NCBI GenBank assembly: GCA_036003885.1
Contig: DASYSA010000688.1
Span: forward strand, 1-24,287
From: DASYSA01 sp036003885
GTDB taxonomy: Bacteria; Acidobacteriota; Blastocatellia; UBA7656
Direction of reading: 5' to 3'
Length of the DNA: 24,287 bases
Position 1 is the stretch's first letter, and each line of letters starts with the position of its first letter. Position numbers and translations under genes: made by a program. Positions 8,924-16,980 of this stretch are shown in pieces. The notes beneath the pieces are model-generated. The model did no database searches. It saw nothing but the letters and a program-made list of their open reading frames with translations, and was not told the DNA's origin.

Positions 8924-8972
8924 ACGAGAGATAGAGCGTGCAGTCGATTCCTCCTGAGAGGCGGCTGCGAAT

Positions 8973-9947
8973 GTGAGCAAGATGAACAAGCGATTCCATT
9001 GGCTAAATACAGTTAAGGAGTATGGCAGGGATTACGCGCTCGAGAACACCGGCCTGAAGTTTCTGGCATTGCTCATAACGGGGGTGCTCTGGTTGTCCGT
9101 CGCTTCAAGGCCTGTGAGCGAAATCACGATGTACAATATTCCCATCGAGTTCACGAATATTCCTAAATCCCCCCAGCAACTCACAGTCTCGAAATGGGAC
9201 ACCCCCTCGCTCACGGCAAGAGTCTTTCTGCGTGGTCCCCGCGATGTACTCGATACTCTGCGACTGAGCGACCTGACCGCCTTTGCCGACCTGCAGCAAG
9301 TAGAGCCGGGGGTTCGCGTGGTTACCCTTCAGGTCGATCAGAGCCGTCTGCCTGCAAGCCTCCTGGCTCGAGTCGTCGAGCCTCGCAGCATAAGGGTTAC
9401 CGTCGAGCGAATAGTCGAACGCGAAGTCCCTGTACGCCCCAGGTTCGACGGCGAGCCACCCGCCGGTTATGAAGTAATCAGCAGGAACATTAAGCCATCA
9501 GCCATTCGAATCGTCGGTGCCGAGAGTCAGGTGCGCGACATCAACGAAGTCTCGACCGAGACCGTCAGACTTGCCGACAGGACGGATGCTTTTAGCGAAG
9601 AGGTTGCCGTCGATCTCGGTAATCCAAGCGTCAACTTCAAGGATGAGACCTCTCGCAAGGTCATGCTCACCGTCAATATCGGGGAACTCCGCAAAGAGCG
9701 GATCATGGACAAACTCCCTATCCGAGTCGAGGGTGCGGTGAGGCCTGATGCAGGAGTCGCGCGAGTGACAATCTTTGGAGCGAGCTCGGCCGTCGATGCG
9801 ATAACGCCCGAAGACATAACGGTGTCCGTCGATTACTCCTCGGCGGGAAGGGCGCGCGAAGTAGCGCCCGTGGTCACGATCTCGCAAGCCTTTGCGGATC
9901 GGGTCTCAGTCAGATCGGTTCTGCCCAAGTCTCTTCGCGTTAGATAA
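8973..9947 (+). CDS. cdaR: YbbR-domain protein, CdaA regulator
   Basis: A 324-residue protein with one N-terminal membrane helix (around residues 30-44, FLALLITGVLWLSVA) and an extracytoplasmic part made of about three YbbR repeats. Repeated elements such as VPVRPRFDGEPPAGYEV and PSAIRIVGAESQVRDI are typical. In Firmicutes CdaR binds CdaA and adjusts c-di-AMP output; its position between cdaA and glmM supports the same role. The GTG at 8973 is taken as the start because GAGAGG lies about 11 bases upstream. The ATG at 8982, three codons later, is possible but has no ribosome binding site. A heptanucleotide inverted array begins six bases after the stop. Confidence 0.9.
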   Translation: MSKMNKRFHWLNTVKEYGRDYALENTGLKFLALLITGVLWLSVASRPVSEITMYNIPIEFTNIPKSPQQLTVSKWDTPSLTARVFLRGPRDVLDTLRLSDLTAFADLQQVEPGVRVVTLQVDQSRLPASLLARVVEPRSIRVTVERIVEREVPVRPRFDGEPPAGYEVISRNIKPSAIRIVGAESQVRDINEVSTETVRLADRTDAFSEEVAVDLGNPSVNFKDETSRKVMLTVNIGELRKERIMDKLPIRVEGAVRPDAGVARVTIFGASSAVDAITPEDITVSVDYSSAGRAREVAPVVTISQAFADRVSVRSVLPKSLRVR

Positions 9948-9953
9948 CAGACG

Positions 9954-10069
9954 ATTGCGGATTTCGGAATGCGGAATGCGGATTGAGAAAGCGGGCTCCT
10001 GCGAAGTTAAGAGCCAACCACAATCCGAAATCCGCATTCCGCAAGCGTCAATCCGCAATCGGCAATCAG
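9954..10069. repeat. Inverted heptanucleotide tandem array (ATTGCGG / CAATCCG family) before glmM
   Basis: The left arm (9954-9988) is five 7-mers in exact register: ATTGCGG, ATTTCGG, AATGCGG, AATGCGG, ATTGAGA. The right arm (10021-10069) is seven uninterrupted 7-mers of the opposite orientation: CAATCCG, AAATCCG, CATTCCG, CAAGCGT, CAATCCG, CAATCGG, CAATCAG. A 32-nt loop separates them. The last two bases of the right arm are the first two of the glmM Shine-Dalgarno AGGAG. Confidence 0.9.
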
Positions 10070-10081
10070 GAGACAACATTA

Positions 10082-11476
10082 ATGTCTGGAGGCCCGAGAC
10101 GACGGTTGTTTGGAACCGACGGAATAAGAGGAGTCGCCGGCGAATTTCCGCTCGACCAGACAACAGTCGAGATGATCGGGCGGGCTCTCACGGATAATCT
10201 GAAGCTTGAAATCGGCCGCGCGCCAGGCATTGTCATAGGGCGCGACACGCGGGAGTCAGGGCCTGAGATAACGCAAGCTCTTCGACGCGGAGCAGAGGCA
10301 GCGGGAGCGCTGGTCGAATCGGCGGGCGTGATCACGACTCCGGGAGTCGCGTACATCACCCGGATCAGACCATTCGACGCCGGCGTCGTGATCTCGGCGT
10401 CGCACAATCCATATCGCGACAATGGAATCAAAGTCTTCTCTCCTACGGGTAAGAAGCTGGCCGATGAAGTGGAGCGCAAGATCGAAGCCGAGATCGAGAC
10501 GCTGACCGCCAACCAGCCGGGCTCAGATTCAGTCGATCCCTTTCGCGGGAGCTTCGCCTCTTCCGAACCACAACATCACTCCGAGAGTCACTATCGCTCG
10601 CAGTACCTCGAATACCTGGCGGCAGACGTAGGTCGCGGGCTGCGACTTGATGGCATTCGAATCGGCCTCGATTGTGCGAACGGCGCGGCTTCGTTCATCG
10701 CGCCCGAGGTCTTCGAGCGCCTCGGCGCGCGGGTCAAAGTGATTTCCGCCGCGCCAGATGGACGAAACATCAATGAAGACTGCGGATCGCTCCATCAGCA
10801 AGGGCTTCAGCGGCTGGTGGTCGATGAGGCGCTCGAACTGGGCGTAGCCTTCGACGGTGATGCAGACAGAGCGCTTTTTGTGGATGCCCGCGGCATGCTG
10901 GTGGATGGGGACCAGATGATGTTGATTCTGGCGAGCCACATGAAATCGGAGGGAAAGCTAGCGGGTGATCTGGTGGTGTCGACGGTGATGAGCAACCTGG
11001 GGTTTGAGATCGCGCTGCGTGAACGGGGGATCGATCTCGTGCGCGCGCAAGTTGGCGACCGTTATGTGCTCGAAGAACTTCTCTCTCGGGGCGGCAGACT
11101 TGGGGGCGAGCAATCGGGCCACATTATCATGCCTGACATTGCGCTCTCCGGCGATGGGATCGTTACCGCCATAGAGGTACTTCGGGCGATGAAGAAGCGA
11201 GGGCGCCCTCTTGGGGAGCTGGCCTCGGAGATGACCCGCTTTCCGCAGATCCTTGTTAACGTGCGTGTAAGCCGGAAGCCTCCGCTTGAGACGATTCCGG
11301 AGATCGAACAGTCAATGGCACGGGTTGAAAACGAGATGGGTGGTCGGGGCCGCCTGCTCGTCCGCTACTCGGGTACAGAGAACCTCGCGCGCGTAATGAT
11401 CGAGGGAGAGAATCAGGAGTTGATCGAAGAGCAAGCCAATCGAGTGGCTGAAGTGATACGCCAGACACTCGGCTAA
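10082..11476 (+). CDS. glmM: Phosphoglucosamine mutase
   Basis: Converts glucosamine-6-phosphate to glucosamine-1-phosphate on the way to UDP-GlcNAc, peptidoglycan and lipopolysaccharide. The 464-residue protein has the usual length. It begins LFGTDGIRG, carries the phosphorylated serine S107 in ISASHNPYRDNGIK, the metal-binding loop DGDADR at 258-263, and the C-terminal sugar-phosphate loop RYSGTENLARVM. The start at 10082 has AGGAG at 10068-10072, nine bases upstream. It is third in the cdaA-cdaR-glmM cluster; GlmM is known to bind and restrain CdaA in some Firmicutes. A heptanucleotide array fills the gap before it and may affect its translation. Confidence 0.97.
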   Translation: MSGGPRRRLFGTDGIRGVAGEFPLDQTTVEMIGRALTDNLKLEIGRAPGIVIGRDTRESGPEITQALRRGAEAAGALVESAGVITTPGVAYITRIRPFDAGVVISASHNPYRDNGIKVFSPTGKKLADEVERKIEAEIETLTANQPGSDSVDPFRGSFASSEPQHHSESHYRSQYLEYLAADVGRGLRLDGIRIGLDCANGAASFIAPEVFERLGARVKVISAAPDGRNINEDCGSLHQQGLQRLVVDEALELGVAFDGDADRALFVDARGMLVDGDQMMLILASHMKSEGKLAGDLVVSTVMSNLGFEIALRERGIDLVRAQVGDRYVLEELLSRGGRLGGEQSGHIIMPDIALSGDGIVTAIEVLRAMKKRGRPLGELASEMTRFPQILVNVRVSRKPPLETIPEIEQSMARVENEMGGRGRLLVRYSGTENLARVMIEGENQELIEEQANRVAEVIRQTLG

Positions 11477-11559
11477 TTTGTGAATCGAGCGAGTCGAAAG
11501 TAAACTAAACAAGCGCGGCAAACCTCTCTCACGGCGTACCTCTGCGCTGCTTCCAGGGC

Positions 11560-13143
11560 TCAGGGCTTAGCTTCGGTCTTCTGGTGGAGAGCCAGCAATT
11601 CGGTGACAATCTTGATCGGCACGCCGAAGTTCGATCCCCCAAAGCTCTGCGTGCCATCGGCCGTCGTAAGGATGGCTGAGTTGATCGCGATCACCCGCCC
11701 TTCTCGATCGAACAGCGGACTGCCGGATCCGCCTTCCGCCGTCTGCGCGCTATGAACTATTCGTCCTGACAGGGCGTCACTGACGGTGCCGGTAGTGGTG
11801 AGCGGTCTAATCCTCCCGTGGCTTGCGAGGCTAGCGGCAATGTCCTGATAGGCCTGGCCGGATTCATTCTGTACTTCGCGGCGCTCGCTCTCATCAATTC
11901 GTTGAAGCAGGCCGTCCAACCCGGTTGGGAAGCCAAGCAACACAACCGGCTGTCCGATCATCGAGCTTGGATCGCCGCTGCTCAGCGGTAACACCGGCAG
12001 CGCGGCGTCGGCCTGCTCAAACCGGCACAACGCCACATCGTAGCGGTCCGAAGTCCTGGCTACCTTCAACTCGAAAGGCTTCTGAATAGAAGGGAAGAAT
12101 GCTTTGAGGGCGTCGAGCCTCGGCCTGAAGCCCCCGCCTTGTTGCATGATGATTTGAGCCACTTGATCGCTCGCCCATGGTTGGACCACGTGTTTGTTTG
12201 TGGCGATCATACCCTGCTCGACTACGAAGCCGGTGCCCGTGTAGTTGATCTCGACGGGCGGGCCCGCTCCGTCCACCGACGCCAGCAGATTGCCATCCTG
12301 ATCGACCGGATTGTCATTCGCGTCGTCAGCCGACTCGTAGCGAAGTTGCCTGCCCGTCCCGCGCTCGATGAAGCTGTAGCTGCCGACGATCAGTGAGACT
12401 CCGGGACTATATTGCTCTGCTACCCTCTGGGCGAAGACTTTGGTCTGTTCGTTCTCCTTGCGAAGCTGTTCCAGTTCCTCCTGTTGCTTCTTGATCAATT
12501 CCTTGTCCTGCTGGGTCTGCTCCCGAATCGAGTCGATCTGCGTACGGATCAGCTCAGTGTCTGTTGTGGTTCGATTGAGGATGCTGAAGCCGAAGTAGAA
12601 GACGCCAAATACTACAATCCCTAACAGGCTCGCTATCACCAGGGCGAAGAGCTTGGCCCTCCGAGGAATCTCGGCCCAGAGGCTTGCGGTGAGTTCCTTG
12701 ACGAACAGGGTGGCGGTCAGCGGATGAACCGCCTGAGCCGCGCCGCTTTGTTCCATTTCCTTGCCGGATCGACGGACGATCTGCGCCGCGGAGAAGTTTT
12801 CAGGCATCACCTGAAACAGAACGCTGGCGCTCGAGAGTCCCTGAGTAAAATGCAGTGTATCGCCGTCGGCGAGTGCGTATCCGGCTGGGCTCTCTACGAG
12901 CGGAACTTCATCGCCATTGACCGAGATGGTCAGGTCGCCGGCATCAGAGCGAAGGCCGAGGTGAAAAGCGCCTTCGTCGTCATATACGTCAGCCAACACG
13001 CCGTGAGGCAGAGCGCCCCCGTCCTCCGGTACCAGCTTCAGGTCGCTGGTGTCGGAAGTGCCGATCGTGACGTGGTTCTGTGTGAATATCCTCGTTTTGC
13101 CTTTCTCGGAACCGGAAAGGTAAACGAACATCAGCCGACTCAT
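11560..13143 (-). CDS. Membrane-anchored trypsin-like serine protease with N-terminal FHA-like domain
   Basis: A 527-residue protein in four parts: an FHA-like beta domain (about 1-115), one membrane helix (about 166-188), a coiled coil rich in E, Q and K (about 195-243), and a trypsin-like/DegP-type protease domain. The catalytic triad is H318 (NKHVVQ), D369 (DRYDVALC) and S473 (GGSGSPLF). The FHA-like domain should be cytoplasmic and the protease extracytoplasmic. The usual FHA binding residues are not conserved: the GR after the first strand is GT, and the SxxH segment reads LPHG. The ATG at 13143 has GGGGGT about ten bases upstream. An earlier in-frame ATG at 13179 lies beside a repeat and has no such site. 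No PDZ domain is visible. It converges with glmM; the target is unknown. Confidence 0.85.
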   Translation of the reverse strand: MSRLMFVYLSGSEKGKTRIFTQNHVTIGTSDTSDLKLVPEDGGALPHGVLADVYDDEGAFHLGLRSDAGDLTISVNGDEVPLVESPAGYALADGDTLHFTQGLSSASVLFQVMPENFSAAQIVRRSGKEMEQSGAAQAVHPLTATLFVKELTASLWAEIPRRAKLFALVIASLLGIVVFGVFYFGFSILNRTTTDTELIRTQIDSIREQTQQDKELIKKQQEELEQLRKENEQTKVFAQRVAEQYSPGVSLIVGSYSFIERGTGRQLRYESADDANDNPVDQDGNLLASVDGAGPPVEINYTGTGFVVEQGMIATNKHVVQPWASDQVAQIIMQQGGGFRPRLDALKAFFPSIQKPFELKVARTSDRYDVALCRFEQADAALPVLPLSSGDPSSMIGQPVVLLGFPTGLDGLLQRIDESERREVQNESGQAYQDIAASLASHGRIRPLTTTGTVSDALSGRIVHSAQTAEGGSGSPLFDREGRVIAINSAILTTADGTQSFGGSNFGVPIKIVTELLALHQKTEAKP

Positions 13144-13181
13144 TCTTTGACTTACCCCCGCAAGGTTGAATAATAACATAA

Positions 13182-13372
13182 GGATCTAGGATCTAGGATC
13201 TGGGATTTAGGATCTGGTCAGGTCCTTAGATAATAGCTAGTGTACCGCGCCACAAATCCCGTAACGCAGCTGCCGAAGACAAGTGCTTGAATCGATGGCA
13301 TCGGCGGCGCCCATTTAAGTAACGAACTGTTGGGCGCAGTACACTAGATCCTAAATCCTAGATCCTGGATCC
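13182..13372. repeat. Inverted heptanucleotide tandem array (GGATCTA / TAGATCC family), split by a MITE-like insert
   Basis: The left arm (13182-13216) is five 7-mers: GGATCTA twice, GGATCTG, GGATTTA, GGATCTG. The right arm (13345-13372) is four 7-mers of the opposite orientation: TAGATCC, TAAATCC, TAGATCC, TGGATCC. Between them are 21 nt (13217-13237) and the element at 13240-13344. Removing that element would leave a hairpin with a loop of about 21 nt, like the other arrays. It lies between the divergent protease and TolB-like genes. Confidence 0.85.
13240..13344. mobile_element. MITE-like non-autonomous element, 105 bp, TA duplication in CTAG
   Basis: The ends are GTGTACCGCGCC (13240-13251) and, on the other strand, GTGTACTGCGCC, matching at 11 of 12 positions. 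Weaker similarity continues inward (CGTAAC against CGTTAC). The element is flanked by TA on both sides (13238-13239 and 13345-13346), and the empty site would read CTAG. IS630/Tc1-mariner elements duplicate TA, and IS630 itself prefers CTAG, so an IS630-type transposase acting in trans is the likely mover. The inside has no coding capacity. Confidence 0.6.
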
Positions 13373-13396
13373 TCCCTGTGTTAGCATCGACCCTCT

Positions 13397-14587
13397 ATGT
13401 TGTGCACTCGTTTCACAATACGTCGCGCTATGCATGCAGCGTCGTGGTTCGCGATATCGGTCCTTATCATCTCGCCGTCGTTCATGAACGCCCCTGTTTC
13501 GGCTCAAACCGACACCAAAAAGAACGACAAGAAGGAAGACAAAAAGGACGAGAAGAAGGACGACAAGAAAAAGCCCGAGCCTTTTCCCGTCAGAAAGCTT
13601 ACCCAGGGGTTCGGATTCTACGGGGTGGGGCCGGTCTCACCTGACGGAAAACACCTGCTCTTGTTAGGAAAGAAACCTGATAGCGCTCCCAATCTATATA
13701 CGATGGATCTGGCTGACTTCGCGATTCGCGCGCCGCTGACACGGTTCCAGTGGGGCGCAGGAGATCCGCAATGGTCGCCAGATGGCTCCCTCGTCGCGCT
13801 TGCCGGGTTTGGCGAAACCGCTAGTTTCTCAGATCTGTATGTGGTCGACGTGAACACGGGAAAGTTGGTGAGGCTAACAACCAATAACTTCACCGATAAA
13901 GATCCGGTGTTCACTCCGAATGGCAAACGCATTCTGTTCACCACTGACGAGAGCCCGCTTCCCGATGCGGCATTCGGCATTTTGCACGTCGCCTCAGTCG
14001 CCGCCGCCGGCGGGAAGACCGAGTACTTCACTGAGGATGAGGTCTCCTCGATCCGGCCCTCCATCTCGTCTGATGGCAAGAGCGTACTTCTGATACAGAT
14101 CAACGAACACAGCGGACGCCATTCGCTTTGGCAGTATGGTTTGGATGGCAAACCGCAGCGCGACCTGACCGAGCGAAAGTTCGCGCGAATTCATCAGTAC
14201 ATCCCGAACGCCCAGGCGGGCACCATCATCATCTGGGGGCAAGAAGAGGTCGAACAGCAGGACACCATCTACATACTGGACCTCAAGACCCGCGAGGTTC
14301 GTGAACTGCCCGAGCCGGATCTCCCCAAGCGGAGTCCCGCCGTGTCACCCAACGGGGCCCTCATCGCGTTCGTCGGTCCCACCGGGACAGGATCTCAGCT
14401 GTTCTTGTTCGACTTGTCTACGGGCCAGATTCAGCAGGTGACTCATAAGGGTCAGAGGACCCATTCACCGGTCTTCATATCCAACGACAAGGTGTTGTTC
14501 GGTTCGGATCGGGATAAGGAGAACGAGCTTTACCTTTTGGACCTGGCGCCGCCGCCGCCTGCTCCGGATGAAAAGAAGAAGAAGTGA
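13397..14587 (+). CDS. Secreted TolB-like beta-propeller protein (PD40 repeats)
   Basis: A 396-residue protein with a signal peptide (cleavage likely after VSA, about residue 36), then a highly charged lysine/aspartate/glutamate linker (about 40-62). A beta-propeller follows, built from WD40-like PD40 repeats: SPDGKHLLLLG, SPDGSLVALAG, TPNGKRILFTT, SSDGKSVLLIQ, SPNGALIAFVG and a final SNDKVLFGSD. The lysine-rich tail ends in KKKK. The fold resembles TolB and the propeller of S9 peptidases, but there is no peptidase domain and no lipobox. It probably acts outside the inner membrane as a binding or scaffold protein. The ATG at 13397 is used; a second in-frame ATG at 13430 would also leave a signal peptide. 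Confidence 0.82.
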   Translation: MLCTRFTIRRAMHAASWFAISVLIISPSFMNAPVSAQTDTKKNDKKEDKKDEKKDDKKKPEPFPVRKLTQGFGFYGVGPVSPDGKHLLLLGKKPDSAPNLYTMDLADFAIRAPLTRFQWGAGDPQWSPDGSLVALAGFGETASFSDLYVVDVNTGKLVRLTTNNFTDKDPVFTPNGKRILFTTDESPLPDAAFGILHVASVAAAGGKTEYFTEDEVSSIRPSISSDGKSVLLIQINEHSGRHSLWQYGLDGKPQRDLTERKFARIHQYIPNAQAGTIIIWGQEEVEQQDTIYILDLKTREVRELPEPDLPKRSPAVSPNGALIAFVGPTGTGSQLFLFDLSTGQIQQVTHKGQRTHSPVFISNDKVLFGSDRDKENELYLLDLAPPPPAPDEKKKK

Positions 14588-14725
14588 AAAAATCCACGTT
14601 GCCGCGACCCGTGAGTCCGGACTCTTAGTCGAATGCGTTACCGGAGATTGGCCTGAGGCCTTACCAGGCGCGATCGTCAATCCTCATGACTGGTTTGCAA
14701 CAGAAACAATAAGAGAGGAGATGGT

Positions 14726-15802
14726 GTGATCCAGAGAACAATACTTCTGATCCTTGTATTGCTCGGCGCTCAGGCGGCTGTCGGGGCACAACAGCTTCCG
14801 ACTCCTGTGGAGGGCGACTTCACGATCGGTTCTTTTAGGTTTGAGAGCGGCGAGACGCTGCCTGAATTGAAATTGCACTATCGGACGCTCGGGAAACCGG
14901 CCAGGGATGCGTCGGGCGTGGTGCGCAACGCAGTGCTCATCCTGCATGGCACGGGCGGCTCCGGGGCACAGTTTCTGTCGAGGCAATTCGCGAGCGTGCT
15001 CTTCGGCCCGGGACAATTGCTGGACACGGCGAAATACTACATCGTTCTGCCCGACGGCATCGGGCACGGGCAGTCCAGCAAGCCAAGTGACGGACTGCAC
15101 GCGCGCTTCCCCCATTACAACTACAACGACATGGTCGCTGCTCAATATCGGCTCCTGTCGGAGAGTCTGGGTGTAAATCATTTGATGTTGGTGATGGGTA
15201 CTTCGATGGGTGGGATGCACACGTGGGTCTGGGGAGAAAAGTATCCGGATTTTATGGATGCGTTGATGCCCCTGGCCAGTTTGCCGGTTCAGATCTCAGG
15301 CCGCAACAGAATGATTCGGCGGATGATCATGGATTCAATCAAGAACGATCCCGAATGGAAGAATGGCGAATACAAGACCCAGCCGAGACGCGGATTGATT
15401 GCGGCTACCTACGCTATGATGTTCATGACAAGCAGCCCACTTCAGCTGCAGAAACAGGCTCCTACACGCGAGGCCGCAGACCAGTTGTTCGATAACCAGG
15501 TACGAGCTTCGATGCAACGCCGGGATGCAAACGATATGCTCTATCAGTTCGATGCCTCGCGCGATTACGATCCGTCGCCTAAACTGGAGAGCATCAGGGC
15601 TCGGCTCGTAGCTGTCAACTCGGCCGACGATCAAGTGAATCCACCCGAGCTGGGCATTGTCGAGCGTGAAATCAAGCGGGTGAAACGAGGGCGCTTCGTA
15701 CTGCTTCCGATCACCGATCAAACGCGCGGCCACGGAACGCACTCGCTTCCGGAGATTTGGAAGCAGCACCTCGCTGCATTGTTGGAAGAATCAAAACCCT
15801 AG
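14726..15802 (+). CDS. Secreted alpha/beta hydrolase of the homoserine acetyltransferase (MetX) family
   Basis: A 358-residue protein. The GTG at 14726 is preceded at five bases by GAGAGGAG and followed by a clear signal peptide (cleavage likely after AVGA, residue 21). The alpha/beta hydrolase core has the oxyanion segment HGTGGSGAQF, the nucleophile S160 in GTSMGG, an acid in NSADDQVNP (about residue 300) and the histidine in RGHGTHS (about 335). This layout matches MetX-like acyltransferases, but those are cytoplasmic and a secreted form lacks access to acetyl-CoA, so an esterase or other hydrolase role is more likely. The gap from the TolB-like gene is 138 bp and has no obvious terminator, so co-transcription is possible. 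Confidence 0.82.
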   Translation: MIQRTILLILVLLGAQAAVGAQQLPTPVEGDFTIGSFRFESGETLPELKLHYRTLGKPARDASGVVRNAVLILHGTGGSGAQFLSRQFASVLFGPGQLLDTAKYYIVLPDGIGHGQSSKPSDGLHARFPHYNYNDMVAAQYRLLSESLGVNHLMLVMGTSMGGMHTWVWGEKYPDFMDALMPLASLPVQISGRNRMIRRMIMDSIKNDPEWKNGEYKTQPRRGLIAATYAMMFMTSSPLQLQKQAPTREAADQLFDNQVRASMQRRDANDMLYQFDASRDYDPSPKLESIRARLVAVNSADDQVNPPELGIVEREIKRVKRGRFVLLPITDQTRGHGTHSLPEIWKQHLAALLEESKP

Positions 15803-16284
15803 CCAGATTCGTCGGCTCGAGCGGACGGAGGTGACTGCTTGAGCATTGGCGGCCGTTCGGCCTCATTCAGGACGCCACGGGTAACAGGCCGCGTCACAGG
15901 TTCAGATTAGAAATCGGGAGCTTCCAGGCGCAGGAACCTGAGAAGAGATGCATCTCCAATCTGTCTTCTTTCGATACGGTGCGCCTGGATACTGACACCT
16001 ATTTACGTCCCAAGAAGACTCAAATACACCAAATCGCCACATCCCTCTGCTGCAAATCATCAACTTAGAACCCATTCTCCTGCGGCATCACCTTTGCATT
16101 GGAAAACAGCATCGGATCTTAGCAAAAAGCAGTACGATAATTTGGAGTGGTCGTCTAGCCAGGTATGCCTCAATCCCGCCGGCAGCCTGGCGGGATGAAC
16201 GCGGGACACCTTTGCCTGTTGTCCGAATATAGATTTGGAGTTGGGACGGGTGCGGAACAGGCGTTGAAAGGAAGGAACAGATCA
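15803..16284. other. Intergenic stretch with several inverted repeats, no gene seen
   Basis: About 480 bp. It holds GGCCG-TT-CGGCC near 15850, CCAGGCGC (15924-15931) pairing with GCGCCTGG (15981-15988) around a 12-bp palindrome GAGATGCATCTC (15945-15956), and an 8-bp stem ATCCCGCC/GGCGGGAT (16173-16180 and 16189-16196) with an 8-nt loop. None is followed by a T-run. A small structured RNA or a long leader for the 64-residue gene is possible. No recognisable coding sequence was found on either strand. Confidence 0.45.
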
Positions 16285-16479
16285 ATGAGTAAAGCCCGGC
16301 TAATCAAACGAAAGGATGCGCTGGCGCAGGAGCAGCAACTCCCGGAACCATCGAGGTCCCAAGCCGGCGAGGGACTTGCCGGCGCTCTCACGCGGGCCAT
16401 CGTCGAATACCGTCGAGACAAGAAGGAGAATCCACGTAAGGCTTTCTTTGATCTCTTTCAGCAGCAACCTTCGGATTAA
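16285..16479 (+). CDS. Small hypothetical protein, 64 residues
   Basis: A short basic protein starting MSKARLIKRKDALAQEQQ and ending FFDLFQQQPSD. It is included because AAGGAAGG lies about nine bases before the ATG at 16285 and the composition is protein-like, with a predicted helix around AGALTRAIVEYRRDKKENP. There is no signal peptide, membrane segment or known motif. It stands alone on the plus strand and converges on the VOC gene 51 bp away. The product is not recognised; it could be a lineage-specific gene or, less likely, a chance frame. Confidence 0.55.
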   Translation: MSKARLIKRKDALAQEQQLPEPSRSQAGEGLAGALTRAIVEYRRDKKENPRKAFFDLFQQQPSD

Positions 16480-16530
16480 GCTTTTGCGAGATATTCCTAC
16501 TCTGATGTGAGGATGAATGTTTTGGGGACT

Positions 16531-16977
16531 TCAGCTGATGAGCCCCATTCCCTGAAGAACCGAGCGCGGCCACAACTCCAGCACCATCCCAAACGGGTCC
16601 CGGATCAAAATGTGATTCTGCCGGTGTTCGAGGATCTCTACATCCCCCTCGGCCAGCCTTTGAGCGAGAGACTCCAGGTCATCGTCAACAGCGAATGCCA
16701 GGTGATCGACCTCGCGCCGCCTGTGTTCGGAGGGCTGTTTGAGGAAGCCGATTCTGAGTTGCTCTCCAATCATCAGATACGTTCCGTCTATCTCAAATCC
16801 GCTCTCTTCGGCTTTGCGAATGGTTCCGATTGAGGGAACCTCGGAGCGGCGGGCGGCATCCCTGCGCATGTAGACGCGGGCGCCAAACACCCGTGAATAG
16901 AATTGTTCAGCCAGGTCGAGGTCTTTGCAGGGCACCTCGATGTGGTGAAAGGAGGGGTTACGAATCAGAGAATCCAT
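16531..16977 (-). CDS. VOC-family protein (glyoxalase/bleomycin-resistance fold)
   Basis: A 148-residue cytoplasmic protein with the two beta-alpha-beta-beta-beta modules of the vicinal oxygen chelate fold. Module one starts HHIEVPCKDLDLAEQFYSRVFG; module two starts DHLAFAVDDDLESLAQRL and ends with IRDPFGMVLELWP, where the E is a usual metal ligand. Histidines near residues 11-12 and in VDHLAF fit the other metal positions. The family covers glyoxalases, dioxygenases and antibiotic-binding proteins; the substrate cannot be read. It is the last gene of a compact minus-strand operon, starting three bases after the stop of the preceding gene, with AGGTGA just before its ATG. Confidence 0.85.
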   Translation of the reverse strand: MDSLIRNPSFHHIEVPCKDLDLAEQFYSRVFGARVYMRRDAARRSEVPSIGTIRKAEESGFEIDGTYLMIGEQLRIGFLKQPSEHRRREVDHLAFAVDDDLESLAQRLAEGDVEILEHRQNHILIRDPFGMVLELWPRSVLQGMGLIS

Positions 16978-16980
16978 CGG

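Noticed and set aside
8057..8989. 310-codon open frame on the minus strand opposite cdaA
   Set aside because: The plus strand carries both DAC catalytic motifs, while the antisense frame shows no recognisable domain and low-complexity, histidine- and arginine-rich sequence typical of a shadow frame.
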